Shown here: piece by piece, positions 21,962 through 32,579 of the stretch
Position numbering within the stretch: the first letter of the stretch is position 1
Layout of the letters: each line of letters starts with the position of its first letter
Source: Lucinisca nassula
Taxonomy: Eukaryota > Mollusca > Bivalvia > Lucinida > Lucinidae
Reading direction: 5' to 3'
Length of the DNA stretch: 64,000 nt
NCBI GenBank assembly: GCA_963580285.1
Contig: OY757011.1
Location: 152,571,245 to 152,635,244, forward strand
The notes under the pieces: generated by a model
What the model saw: the letters and a program-made list of their open reading frames with translations, nothing else
What the model was told of the DNA's origin: nothing
The model's database searches: none
Translations under genes and position numbers: made by a program

Positions 21962-22070
21962 TAAAATAGAAGTGAAGGCAATGATCAGGAATCGATACAA
22001 TTAATCCACAGCTCCCATCAGAGACATCAAGGGAAAGAAACACAAACATGGAACAACAGACCCTAAGCCT
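21962..22070 (-). mobile_element. Short 5'-truncated Penelope-like tail (copy 5)
   Basis: It carries only the last ~105 bp of the tail family, from the AATAGAAGTGAAGGCAATGA terminus to 'ggaacaacagaccctaa'. Confidence 0.65.
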
Positions 22071-22237
22071 GCCAAGGGAAAAGTGGTGCGATTAAGACAG
22101 CTCCTTAAACACTAGAGGTTTCTTTGGGCTTTACTCTGAGTAGGGCATTACTTCTTAATAAAAATCAGAAGCAATATCTCCAAACATAACCTAATTAGTG
22201 TTGACTGGCACGTAATTACTGAACTGAAACAAGTAAA

Positions 22238-22388
<151 letters not shown>

Positions 22389-22680
22389 GGGGGTTCAGAC
22401 ACCTAAAAAGACGTATCTGACTAGGTAAAGGTTAATAAAGAGGATAAACGTCTTTAGCACATAAGTAGATGTTCAGAACTTATCTGAATTTCCAATTTCA
22501 TATTTAGATAGTCTGCAAAAAATATTGTGTTGCTTACAATATACAACAACCACACCTTTTATATATTTACTTATTTGTCAGGCATAGTCCGACTCTACAT
22601 TAAGTATTCAAACTTCACACTCAATTTCCCCCGTGAATAAACCTCCACCGGTGTTCTCATTACATTCAACTACCAGTAAA
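22389..22680. other. Unassigned spacer
   Basis: Ordinary AT-rich sequence without visible structure; it ends with the SINE target duplication. Confidence 0.4.
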
Positions 22681-23012
22681 CCGGCCCCGATAGCTCAGTT
22701 GGTAGAGTGTCCGCTCCGGGGAGCGGGAGGTCACGGTTCGATCCCGGGTCTCGACATACCAAAGTCATTAAAAATGGTACTAGCTGCTCCTCGCTTGGCA
22801 CTCAGATTTAAGGGGTAGAGCTAGGACTGGTCGACCCAGTGTCAGGATAATGTGACTGGGTGTGGTATCATGTAATGTGTCTGGGACATGATACTTCAGT
22901 GAGGCAGCACTATAAAAGTGAGCATTGAGCTCCCTGTCGCAACCAGACACCGTCATGATATGACCGAAAAATTGTTGAAAGCAACGTTAAACCCGAATTC
23001 ACACACACACAC
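22681..23012 (+). mobile_element. tRNA-derived SINE (family 3)
   Basis: The head has box A TAGCTCAGTTGGTAGAGTG and box B GGTTCGATCCC. The body ends 'gcaacgttaaacccgaattc' followed by a short CA run. It is bounded by a near-perfect duplication, AACTACCAGTAAA at 22668-22680 and AACTGCCAGTAAA at 23013-23025. Flanks of the head do not form an acceptor stem, so it is not a functional tRNA. A second copy is at 34358. Confidence 0.85.
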
Positions 23013-23185
23013 AACTGCCAGTAAAGGCAACATGGTAGTTGTAAATTAGGCGCACCTCTAATTCGCACATCTAACCACTTTCTTTTGCCCTGATACTGTT
23101 CAACTTCATAGCCTCTGAAGAATCAGTTTGGGAGATGGACTGTCATCACCTTGTGTACCTCGCGCGCCACTTACCACTTGTTATT

Positions 23186-23757
23186 ACGAAATACGCCAAT
23201 ACAAATACATTGTAAATTGTTCACCGAGAAAACTAAACTTTTAGGATGAAAAATTATGATATTATTTGCTCAAAATATAGATTTTGAGTACTCGTTAGAA
23301 CCGCCTCATCGAGGCGTTTCTAACGAGTACCCACAGTCTATATTTTAGAGCAGAAATAAGACTAGAGCTGCCGCCTAACGGGCGCCAATTATACCCCCGC
23401 TACCGACAAATTTTTACAAGTATTTGACCTTGAGGAAGGTCAACGTAAAGTTCAAGGTCAGGTTTGTGTATATCAATCTTAAGTACTAGTGGCAAGGTGT
23501 GTGGTGTGTGAATATTATAGAAATCGGTCAAAGAATAAGGAAGTTATGAGCAATGTTAAAGTTTTTTGTAACGGACCGACGACAGACGATTTGTAACGGA
23601 CCGACGACAGACGACAAGCTGACTCCTATATACCCCCTTCAAACTTCGTTTGCGGGGGTATAAAAATGAGGTTTACTCCTGTAAACCCCGGTTTTACTTT
23701 ATAAAAGTGGGGTTTAAGGGGGTCATAATTATATTGGCAAATTTTCGTGATGATCTT
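23186..23757. mobile_element. Foldback MITE (copy 6) interrupted by another element
   Basis: The left half with the central palindrome (about 23275-23345) stops after 'agaaataag' near 23361. The right half resumes near 23663 at 'aaaatgaggtttactcctgt' and ends 'aaattttcgtgatga'. One palindrome arm carries a base change and a deletion. Confidence 0.75.
23362..23662. mobile_element. Short element with tacccccgc / gcgggggta ends nested in a foldback
   Basis: It begins 'actagagctgccgcctaacg' and ends at a hairpin, TACCCCC...GCGGGGGTATA, at about 23631-23662. The motif 'gtaacggaccgacgacagac' is repeated in tandem near 23568-23612. Its start resembles the elements at 17389 and 35777. Confidence 0.6.
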
Positions 23758-23788
23758 CATTTAAGTTGGGAGATGTCCTGTTACATGT

Positions 23789-24023
23789 GGGCCCCGTCAA
23801 GCGTTTTTGGTACTTATCGCCTATGCGAGCAGCGAAGGTTCAGGCGAGCCTGCGCATCCGCGCAGTCTCGCCAGAACCTTCGCTGCTCGCTTATACAAGC
23901 AGTGAATCAAGAGGAACCTTCAGACAGAAAGCCATATCCCTGGCCCCTCTGAATGGCTGGGCATGCGCAGTTAAAACTTGTCATGACGGAATGCTCGAAG
24001 ACCCAAATTCGCTTGGCGGGGCT
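23789..24023 (+). mobile_element. MITE with GGCCCCG(C)CAAGCG ends (copy 1)
   Basis: The terminal inverted ends are near GGCCCCGTCAAGCG and CGCTTGGCGGGGCT. Possible 5-bp CATGT duplications lie at 23784-23788 and 24024-24028. An internal palindrome has arms GCGAGCAGCGAAGGTTC and GAACCTTCGCTGCTCGC (about 23825-23892). The inverse copy is at 30801. Confidence 0.75.
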
Positions 24024-24045
24024 CATGTATCACCATGTTTTCCAA

Positions 24046-24690
24046 AATAGAAATGACGGCAATGATCAGAAATCGATGCAATTAACCCACAGCTCCCAGC
24101 AGTGAGCCAGCCCCCGCCCATAGGGGCTTGAAGAAATATATGGGCTGCATGATGCTTCCACGCAGAGCTGAATCCGGCACGCACACTAATACTGGTAAAC
24201 CGCTTAGAGGATCTAAGCCTGTCCAGGAACCGCGGTGCGAGGCGGACCGTCCATGCTAATAAACCCTATTGGTTTCATTAGGCGACAGGGCTTGAGAAGT
24301 CATTTCATCTCAATGTCGGGTAAAAGTCCCACAAAATTGGAAGCAACGTCTCCAAAATGACCTTTACAGTGTTGACGGGGACGTTAAACATCAAATCAAA
24401 CAAACAAACAAACCCACTAGAGATACCACAGGGAAAGAAACACAAACATGAAATAACTAGCCCTTAATGGACACACCAATAGTGGAAAGCCAAAAGGACA
24501 GCTACTACCCACAAAATGTCCAATTGATTAAAAACAAAAAGATATAAGCGATACACACAGTCAAAGACAAACTATAACAAAAATAAACCGCGACAGAAGA
24601 ACCGACAAAAAGTATTTAATCGATTTTACGTGGCCTTACTTCCGTCGTGGTTTAGACAAATAATTTGTTCAGTCCGCATTACTCAGTTAC
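24046..24690 (-). mobile_element. 5'-truncated Penelope-like tail (copy 6), split by a SINE-like element
   Basis: The shared terminus at 24046 runs to about 24105. The tail resumes at 24419 with 'agagataccacagggaaaga' and reaches 'tttgttcagtccgcatt' near 24680. Confidence 0.65.
24106..24418 (+). mobile_element. SINE-like retroposon (family 2), plus orientation
   Basis: It runs from GCCCCCGCCCATAGGGGCTT to (CAAA)n near 24415 and is nearly full length. It lies within the Penelope-like tail. Confidence 0.78.
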
Positions 24691-24705
24691 TGTTTGTGCA
24701 GACCT

Positions 24706-24864
24706 CTCTCTCTCTCTGTTAAATGTTTTATTGTGGGACTTTTAAATACACCAGGAAGGTAATAATTGCAATAAGATGACCAAATAGCAATCAAAAGCCT
24801 GGAAATGACAGATCAAAGGTAGATTCAATGATAACCGTATCCAATCATTTCATACATCATACTT
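24706..24864. other. Unassigned, short CT run
   Basis: A short (CT)n at 24706-24717 is followed by sequence without recognisable features. Confidence 0.4.
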
Positions 24865-25823
24865 TCAAAAACAAAGAGGAAATAAACAATATACAAGTGG
24901 CACCGTTCGACCAAGGTAAGTACCATGTATGCTATAGAGTTGTGTGAACAAAGGCGGTGCAACATTGAAAGTCCCATCACCATACCAAGTTTTACACGAC
25001 GCAAGATTAGACAAGTTTTCATGTGTTGCAAATATCACAATTTTCCCATCGTTCGTATTATTGTTATATATTATCCAGTTTCCACCGCTACCCGTCTGCG
25101 ACCATTCACCGGACAGATCAATCTCACTGATGGTGGAAGGAGCTTTTGGCATCAGTTTCCTTCTCTCACGTTGTACCACCCTACGCAGTGAAGGCTCTTT
25201 GGGGATGGCGCCTTGCGCAGCAGAGGGAAGTTTAACGGCTACCTCTTCATTCACAATTCGGGATGTTTTGGTTTGGCCTGATCGGGCAGCATCCTTAAGC
25301 CGTCCACGTGCTTTTTCAGCCTATAAGAAAAGAATAATAAACAGATTTGTATCAGTTTATTAGTCTCTATTTATAGACTGAACGAAAATAATAATTATCA
25401 CATAAGCACATCGTCCCATTGTCGACCCGACGTTGGTCCAAGTAAGGGAAACAACCCAAACATAAATGTACAAATTTTGTAATTTCATAGTAAGGGAAAT
25501 AACCCAAACACGCTTAACCCGATTCGAATAGATATGTACGTACAAAGGATTACGAACAAACGTACCTCAATACTCGCAGAATCAGGGCTGTGGTTGTGTG
25601 GTTTTGTAGTTTTTATGTCATCAGAGTCCTTTATTATTCGCCCAGTGCAGTCCGGCAGATGGCAAAGCCAGTATGATTTTGCCCCTCTTTCTCGATCCAA
25701 CTTGTAAATGTACCCCTCGAAGACGATTTTGTCCGTTTTCCTCTCTGAGATTTCATGAACGTAAATGTCGCCATTTTTCTCAATAATGAAAGTGTATATA
25801 AAACCAAGACCCGTTATATACAT
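24865..25823 (-). CDS. FLYWCH / MULE-type protein gene fragment, two exons
   Basis: The first exon (about 25823 down to 25566) encodes a FLYWCH-like zinc-finger segment: GYIYKLDRERGAKSYWLC, then DCTGRI and a HNHSPD ending that supplies Cys and His ligands. A donor GAG|GTACG lies at 25566/25565. An acceptor TTTCTTATAG lies just before 25320, and joining keeps the frame. The second exon encodes WYGDGTFNVAPPLFTQLYS near 24990, which resembles the start of a Mutator-like (MULE) transposase core that often follows FLYWCH fingers. The protein then meets a stop after LVYCLFPLCF, where MULE proteins continue, so the copy is truncated or a further exon is missed. The start codon and 5' end are uncertain. 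Confidence 0.6.
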
Positions 25824-25877
25824 CAGGCAAACCGAATTATATAATCAATGTGACTAGAAATTAATCCCTTTTGTCCG

Positions 25878-26006
25878 TGAGTTGTCGTGTCGGTGAGTTG
25901 TCGCTGTCGGCGAGTTGGTTTGTCGGTGAGTTTTTTGGTGTCGGTGAGTTTTTTTGTTTTTTTGGGCCGTGTCGGTGAGTTGTCTGTCGGTGAGTTGTCG
26001 TGCAGC
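25878..26006. repeat. (GTCGGTGAGTT)n minisatellite
   Basis: About eight imperfect units of GTCGGTGAGTT with variable T-rich insertions. Each unit contains GGTGAGT, a splice-donor-like string. Confidence 0.85.
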
Positions 26007-26483
26007 GGTTTATTTTATAGACAATTCATAATATTATGTTATTAATCAAGTTCGGCCTCGGGCCAATGCAGCAGACCTCAGACCTGTACCTGGGTCTATG
26101 CGAAATGACTTGATTAATGACAATTTTATTAATTGACACAATTAAAAAACATGATTATTGATTTTTTGACCTCAGTTTACCTCAGTTAATATCGGTTGAC
26201 CTGGTGTTAATACGGATGACTTCATAGTCAATTAATAATATTTTATATTGTGCCTGTCCAGAAAATTGCGCATGAAAACTGAAAAATTCATTTAAAATCG
26301 TTGTGTTGCCCATTCATTTTAGCAAGATACAGTAACAGAAATGCGTTTATGATCACTAGACCAGCTTAAGCTTCAGATATATTTACTGAAGACATTAATG
26401 GTATGGTGCATGCTTGTTGTTATTTTCGACACTTACAGGACTCCATAGAATCAATACAATTGCATTACAAAGTTTATGTTTTA
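26007..26483. other. Unassigned AT-rich region
   Basis: I see no gene. Short direct repeats such as 'acctcagtt' near 26165-26185 are present, but no larger structure. Confidence 0.4.
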
Positions 26484-26600
26484 TTTGTTATATTGGAGTT
26501 TCACGGCCCAGTCAACACTATTTTAGGTCATTTTTGAGTCGGTCAGTTAAACCTATCCACACTTCCTGGACAGGCTTATACGTAAGCTGTTAATTAGTAC
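26484..26600. repeat. Dispersed repeat shared with 48625-48725
   Basis: 'ggcccagtcaacactatt' and 'cctatccacactt' with intervening text occur at both sites. It resembles the tail of the family 2 SINE-like element. Confidence 0.6.
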
Positions 26601-26770
26601 ATTGCACATTCTTTCGCCAGAAACTGACAACTGCCCTCATTGAATCAGCGGAAGAGGAAGAATGACCGTTGAAAAGATTTAACGATCTATCTCCACGAAG
26701 AATGTTTCCGACCCCGGCAGATATCGAGGCCGCGTCCTCCTGATCACCAGTCAGCCGGGCACCCGACTGA

Positions 26771-27377
26771 CATCACGAAAGCACGCCTATATAATTTTGA
26801 ACCCCTCGAACCCCACTTTTATATAGTAAAACTGGGGTTTGCCGGGATAAACCTTATTTTTCTTATTTCTGCTCTGAGATATAGATTGTAGGTACTCGTT
26901 AGAACCGCCTCCACGAGGCGGTTCTAACGAGTACCGACAATCTATATTTTGAGCAGAAATAAGAAAAATATCACAATTTTTCATCTGAAAATTTTCATTT
27001 TTTTCGGCGATAAATGTGTCAGTTTGCTTGTTTGTTTGTTTGTTTGATTTGAGGTTTAACGTCCCCGTCAACACTGTAAAGGTCATTTTGGAGACGTTGC
27101 TTCCAATTTTGTGGGACTTTTACCCGACATTGACATGAAATGACATCTCAAGCCCTGTCGCCCAATGAAACCAATAGGGTTTATTAGCATGGCCTCGCAC
27201 CACGGTTTCTGGACAGGCGTAGATCGTCTAAGCGGTTTACCAGTACTAGTGTGTGGGCGCGGCCGGATTCAGCTCTGCGTGGAAGCATCATGCAGCCCAT
27301 ATATTTCTTCAAGCCCCTATGGGCGGGGGCGAAAATAAATGTGTCAGTGTAGTTGTATAGGCGTGTTTTCGTAATAG
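26771..27377. mobile_element. Foldback MITE (copy 7) with a nested SINE-like element
   Basis: The left end ATCACGAAAGCACGCCTATA, the near-perfect central palindrome (about 26877-26946) and the right end GGCGTGTTTTCGTAAT are all present. The element is split at 27024-27334. It ends only about 25 bp before the stop codon of the DUF229 gene. Confidence 0.85.
27024..27334 (-). mobile_element. SINE-like retroposon (family 2) with TSD
   Basis: The 14-bp duplication ATAAATGTGTCAGT at 27010-27023 and 27335-27348 gives exact borders inside the foldback MITE. In the minus direction it starts CCCCCGCCCATAGGGGCTTG and ends in a CAAA tail. Confidence 0.88.
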
Positions 27378-27400
27378 CTACCGAGGCCGGCGTGTATGTA

Positions 27401-29395
27401 TCATATGCAGTAACAAAGTGGTTTTAATCGAGAATCCTTCATGCAGTCTCCTTGACTGCCATATTTGTTTGCTCTAACAATGTCCCCTACAAGAGTTCTT
27501 CTATCTTTTCCAAATATATCATACGTTGCTTCGAAGACACCATGACCGGGAACAGTTTCAATGATCACAAAATATCGTCTATTGAGCTCATTCTCTGGGA
27601 GAAGGAACTGGAATAATGAGATGCCTTTGTTCTCGGTGTCATAGTATTTCAGACCGTTCTCTATCAGATGCCCTTCCTGTATTCTAAAGAGTTCTAACTT
27701 GGAACATTTTGGCTCGGATTCCAATTTATAATTCAGTTCTTGGACAAATGCAGTGACGATCTTCTCAATCTCAGGATCGGTTGCAATGTTGACTGGTTTT
27801 GACATGTAGCAAGCGCAATGGTTTTCTGGTATCCAAGCATCGGCGCAAGATCGTGTTTCCGATAGTTGCCGAAATAAGCTAACTCCTCGCAGTTTGCCGT
27901 CAATGTATAACTCGGTCGGTTTTTTAAAATTGCTCTGTAGTATGTCTATCAATGTTTCATATAGATCGAAAAATGTTGATAATCTCTCTGTATTTATATT
28001 AAGATTTCTGGCTATCTCTGGGTATTTTTGCTTGATATGGTCTGGAATATAAATTGTCATCAATGGCATTCTGCCCTCAATGCGGCCAATAACTGTGTTT
28101 CGTATTTCGTCAATTCTAGCGCCATGATCGCTGAAAAATATCAAAACAGTATTCTTAAGATGGCCCTCCTCGTTCATCCATCGCAAAAAGTCTGCGAAGT
28201 CTTGATCACCATAACTTAGAAAGTTTTGATGTTCATGGCCGATTTCTGTAAGAAAAGAAAACATAAAACGTCTCTTTCCAGAATATGCCTGCAAGAATTG
28301 CTTAACATATTCTATTACAATCTTATGGTGAGATTTATCCCCATAACACAAGTATGAATTTTTCCGTAAATGTACATTTCTGTTTTCTAGGAAACGCATA
28401 ATGTAACCTAGTTGTTCATTTGTAACTTTCCTGTCTTGTAAGCCCAGAAAATATGGTCGCATGTAATGGTCTGTTGGAGGCTTCGCGAATCCTTTTCCAA
28501 AACCTGAAAGTTCTGGTAAGTCTTCAGAAAACATGGTCACGTATCCAGCATTGGAAAAGTTGTTCCATATAAGTGGCATTGAATCATGCGTTTCCTCCCA
28601 GTAATTCTTCAGAGGCAGCTCTGGTGAAAAGGCAATTCTGCCTGTCAATAATGGATAGATATTAGGTAGTGTATTCTCAGCAACTTTCATAAATCCTTTG
28701 AAATCGTATGCTTTGAGATCCTGCATCAAATACTGGATCGTTTTCGGTAGTTTTCGAATAGCACTTGAACGAGAAACGGAGTCTATACCAAAAAGCACTA
28801 CTGATAATTGGGATTCAGATTCCGAGTGTATATTTCTTCTAGAATATGTAGTATTACATGCAATATTTGTCAGAAAATGTTCATAAACTATGTTTCCATC
28901 TAGATTTTTGCACACTACCAAAACAAAATCAGAAGATATGTACGCTGGTGGTTCGAATGGAACAGACTCAGTGAATGTCACGTGAAGATCGTCAGGATCG
29001 CGGTTACAGATGCGGTACTCGCATTTCAGCTTGGAAGTGTCCCCACCATAATGAATAACTGAAGACATATTGAACCGCAGGAAACTGCGATTGTCGAAGA
29101 ACATCAAAGATGGAAAGGCATCACAGATTAATGGCTCTGGTTGCCAAACAAACTTCATCACAAAAGGGTCCCATGGATTAGGCCTAGGGATCACACATGC
29201 ACGTTGGACAGCTCCATGTTTGTAGACATGTTGTACCGGCCATGTTAACTCGAAGTATATATAGATTATTGATGGAACAATCAGGATCCACAAACACAAG
29301 TGTCTTCTATGTCCCCGCAGACACAGTTTATTCCAAACGCTGTTCAAATGTTTAAAAACCATTCTGAACGTGTCACACTTCTGAAATAGTTCCAA
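27401..29395 (-). CDS. DUF229 (sulfatase/alkaline phosphatase-like) type II membrane protein
   Basis: An intact 664-residue single-exon frame. Residues about 33-50 form one hydrophobic segment after a basic N-terminus, fitting a signal anchor with the rest outside the cytosol or in the Golgi lumen. FGIDSVSR (202-209) and FFSDHGAR (420-427) are the hallmark motifs of DUF229 within the alkaline phosphatase-like fold: the Asp and Ser in the first and the DHG in the second occupy metal-site and nucleophile positions of that superfamily. GHEH (386-389) is a further likely ligand region. Substrate is unknown for most DUF229 proteins. The Met at 29395 gives the signal anchor, supporting this start. 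No frame damage is visible. Transposons lie directly downstream and no typical polyadenylation signal is obvious before them. Confidence 0.93.
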   Translation of the reverse strand: MELFQKCDTFRMVFKHLNSVWNKLCLRGHRRHLCLWILIVPSIIYIYFELTWPVQHVYKHGAVQRACVIPRPNPWDPFVMKFVWQPEPLICDAFPSLMFFDNRSFLRFNMSSVIHYGGDTSKLKCEYRICNRDPDDLHVTFTESVPFEPPAYISSDFVLVVCKNLDGNIVYEHFLTNIACNTTYSRRNIHSESESQLSVVLFGIDSVSRSSAIRKLPKTIQYLMQDLKAYDFKGFMKVAENTLPNIYPLLTGRIAFSPELPLKNYWEETHDSMPLIWNNFSNAGYVTMFSEDLPELSGFGKGFAKPPTDHYMRPYFLGLQDRKVTNEQLGYIMRFLENRNVHLRKNSYLCYGDKSHHKIVIEYVKQFLQAYSGKRRFMFSFLTEIGHEHQNFLSYGDQDFADFLRWMNEEGHLKNTVLIFFSDHGARIDEIRNTVIGRIEGRMPLMTIYIPDHIKQKYPEIARNLNINTERLSTFFDLYETLIDILQSNFKKPTELYIDGKLRGVSLFRQLSETRSCADAWIPENHCACYMSKPVNIATDPEIEKIVTAFVQELNYKLESEPKCSKLELFRIQEGHLIENGLKYYDTENKGISLFQFLLPENELNRRYFVIIETVPGHGVFEATYDIFGKDRRTLVGDIVRANKYGSQGDCMKDSRLKPLCYCI

Positions 29396-29949
29396 ATAAG
29401 ATTATGAAATACCAGATCCCAAGGTCATAAAACCTTTTTCGTGCTCAACTCAGCTGAGCATGAAATTTGTAATGCTCATAACTATTAAAATACCAAAAAA
29501 AAAAAAATCGGGCAATTGTGCTGCTCAGATCAGCACAGAAAGGCAATATTTATCCCGCTTTCAACATTTCAACATTTGTTTGCATTTTAAAATTTATGAG
29601 CAGGATCAATTTAGTGAGTTAGGCATAGAAAAGTTTCATAGCCTCGGGGACAGGCTTCAAGGAAATAAAACTTGTTTCATGCTCAACTAACATGAGCATG
29701 TGTTAATGTTTATAAATATCTCCGACCAATAGAGCATTTTATTCGCCCTGTTGCTGTTGGTTCATGCTGAACCGAACTGTGCATGCATCCCTGGAGCCCA
29801 GCACAGGCGGTAGAAATTCGAATTCAAAACTTTACAACCACGTCTTAAGGGGGATGCATACACTTGGCATATTTTTCCGCCATTTTTTAAAGGGAAACAA
29901 CTTTCGGGACTTCCTGTTCGCTTTTCTATAAGCCCTGTCCCACTGAAAA
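29396..29949. other. Upstream region of the DUF229 gene
   Basis: AT-rich sequence with an imperfect small repeat, 'tgctcaactcagctgagcatg' near 29442-29462 and 'tgctcaactaacatgagcatg' near 29680-29700. No promoter element can be assigned with confidence. Confidence 0.4.
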
Positions 29950-30018
29950 AGGGGTCAACTCTTAAAGGAAAGAATTTGCTCCTCTGGAGCAAATTCTTTC
30001 CTTTAAGAGTTGACCCCT
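29950..30018. repeat. Perfect 33-bp-arm palindrome
   Basis: The arms at 29950-29982 and 29986-30018 are perfect complements, starting AGGGGTCAACTCTTAAAGG, with a 3-base TCT loop. Confidence 0.95.
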
Positions 30019-30109
30019 ATTGACACGGGAGACAAAAATACTTTTGCAGGATTTGCCTCCCCTGAAGGTGTAGTAATTCCTCGTATACTAGTTAAAGAAA
30101 TTGGTTTAA

Positions 30110-30260
30110 GTGAGTGAGTGTATTAGTTTTACGTCTCACCAACAGCTAAGGTGAGACCTCGGTTTAAAGACTCATGCGAAAGTCTGGAGAAGCCCGGGAT
30201 CGATCCTGCGACCCTGGTTTACAAGGGGAGTAGCAAATCCACTTCACTACGGAGGCTTCT
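30110..30260 (-). mobile_element. tRNA-derived SINE (family 1) with TSD
   Basis: The 15-bp duplication AAGAAATTGGTTTAA at 30095-30109 and 30261-30275 bounds the copy. It is the same family as 556-720. Confidence 0.87.
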
Positions 30261-30800
30261 AAGAAATTGGTTTAAACATATTTTATTTCAACAACAATAT
30301 GACATTACATACAATAATTACACAAATCAATATGATAGGAACGAAAGAAGCATAAGCCTACGTCATAGCAGAGATGTCGTACCCATTAAAGTAGCGGCCA
30401 TATTGGTGTAAGCTAATTTTACCTAGAACAAGAGGCCCATGGGCCACTATGCTCACCAGAGCTCAGGGGGCACTGCCGACCGGCAGCAAAGTATTTTAAT
30501 TAACCATGGAAGCCCTGCGCCCAAGGATGCTACAGCTTAAATTTGGACCCAATCAGCCTAGTGGCTTCAGAGGTCTGATGTTGCCCCCCCCCCCTTATTT
30601 AATATTTATTTTCATGTAAAATTGTATTAACCTGTAACTTGGGAAGTCGGAACGTTTGTGCAGCACGCGCTCTAGTGTCTGATGCGCAGAGGGGTGTGGC
30701 CCAGCAGTTGCCTTCTTCTCTCACAGAATCCTTAATTTTTTTAAGTAAAGATCATGTCTAAATGTAACATATGTACAATACCTGCATGCTGTGATATATG

Positions 30801-31035
30801 AGCCCCGCCAAGCGAATTTGGGTCTTCGAGCATTCCGTCATGACAAATTTTAACTGCGCATGCCCAGCCATTCAGAGGGGCCAGGGATATGGCTTTCTGT
30901 CTGAAGGTTCCTCTTGATTCACTGCTTGTATGAGCGAGCAGCGAAGGTTCTGGCGAGACTGCGCGGATGCGCAGGCTCGCCTGAACCTTCGCTGCTCGCA
31001 TAGGCGATAAGTACCAAAATCGCTTGGCGGGGCCC
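30801..31035 (-). mobile_element. MITE with GGCCCCGCCAAGCG ends (copy 2, inverse)
   Basis: It is the reverse complement of 23789-24023, including the internal GCGAGCAGCGAAGGTTC palindrome. It is flanked by AT-rich ATATATG / ATATAATG. Confidence 0.78.
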
Positions 31036-31701
31036 ATATAATGTAATTATTTTTTATGTTTTTACTTATTTATGTGTCTGCATGTGATATTACTGTGTTG
31101 ATTTACAAATGTTTTGTCGAAGTACAAGCCCATAAGGGCTTATGTTATCTGTTATGATATAACCGACGAAAAATAAAAATTCTATGTCTATGTCTATGCC
31201 TATGTCTATGTGTTGTTGCAGGACAACAGTTGACAACTGACAATTTCCCATCTGTGGCAACCAATAGGCCTAAAAGAACATTATTAAAGGAACATTTCTA
31301 TGTAAGTTTGACAAAATATCTTGAAAGGCATAAATGTCATTTTTCAATTTTCCCCATTGTAAGTCAATGGAAACTTTAACTTGCCATAGCAAACAAACCA
31401 AAGAGCCAAATTTCATAAACCGGAGCTAAGATGGGCACTGCCCAATGGCAGACATGTATTTTAACATGGTATGATTTTAATCTACCAATTATAAAGTCTC
31501 CCAAACAAACCCCATTCCCAAATGAGCACTCATGGGGACTGTATTTGAAATATTAGGTGTTTTATATAGTAGAGAGGGTGGGGCATGAACCCAATGGAGC
31601 CCTGGTTGGTGACACTAAATGTGTCTTATAAAAAGAACAGAGACATATATGGTTTAGCGGTGGGATATGTATGGCTCCTGAGATGTAAGGCCTTTTAAGC
31701 A

Positions 31702-31726
31702 GTGGGGGGGGGGGGGGGGGGGGGGA
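31702..31726. repeat. Poly(G) run
   Basis: More than twenty G in a row inside one tandem unit; the length may be an assembly estimate. Confidence 0.85.
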
Positions 31727-32579
31727 ATTCGGGCATGTAGGATTCCAGAAAAGCCCAAGATTGTTGCAACCTAATGCTGAACAGTTTATGAGATATGAGG
31801 CCCTTTTATGAAGTGGATGGGAGAGAAATGGACACTGCAGACCCCACAAGATGGGGTGACTGAATGTGTCTAATAACAATGAACAAGATTATATGTCATT
31901 ATGTGGTGGGGATTTGAATAGTTTCTAAGATATATGGCCTATTATGAAGTGGGGTCTTATCATAAGGAACAAGAATATATATGGTTAAGGGGTGGGGATC
32001 TGACCGTTCTGAGATATATGGCTTTTAATGAAGTAAAGGGGTGGGGCATGGCCCGTGGCACCAAGGGGGACCCATGTTGGTGTCACTGATTGCGTCTTAT
32101 CATACGGAACAAGAATATATATATGGCTTAGGGGTAGGGCTCTGAACAGTTTCTCAGATATATGGTCTTTTGTGAAGTTGAAGGGTGGAGCATGGCCCGG
32201 GCGAGCCCTGGGGGAACCCTATGTTGGTATCACTGAATGTGTCTTATCACAAGGAACAAGAATATATATGGCTTCGGGGTGGGGATCGGTAAGGTTTCTG
32301 GAATATTTGGCCTTTTATGAAGTGGAGGGGGTGGAGCATGACCCCGGCAGATCCCGGGGGACCCTCAGTTCGGTGTCGCTGAGTGCGTCTTATCATAAGG
32401 AACTGGTTTCTGAGATAAATGGCATTTTATGAAGTGGAGGGGGTAAGGAATGTCACCGACACATCTGGGGGACCCCCGGGTTGCTGTCACTTAATGCTTC
32501 TTATCATAAGGAACAAGAATATATATGGTTTAGGGGTAGGGATTTTTAAGGTTTTGGAATATTTGGCCTTTTATGAAGT

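Noticed and set aside
22681..22760. Functional tRNA gene, also at 34362-34440 and 55618-55690
   Set aside because: Box A and box B are present but there is no acceptor-stem pairing; conserved bodies, tails and target duplications show SINEs.
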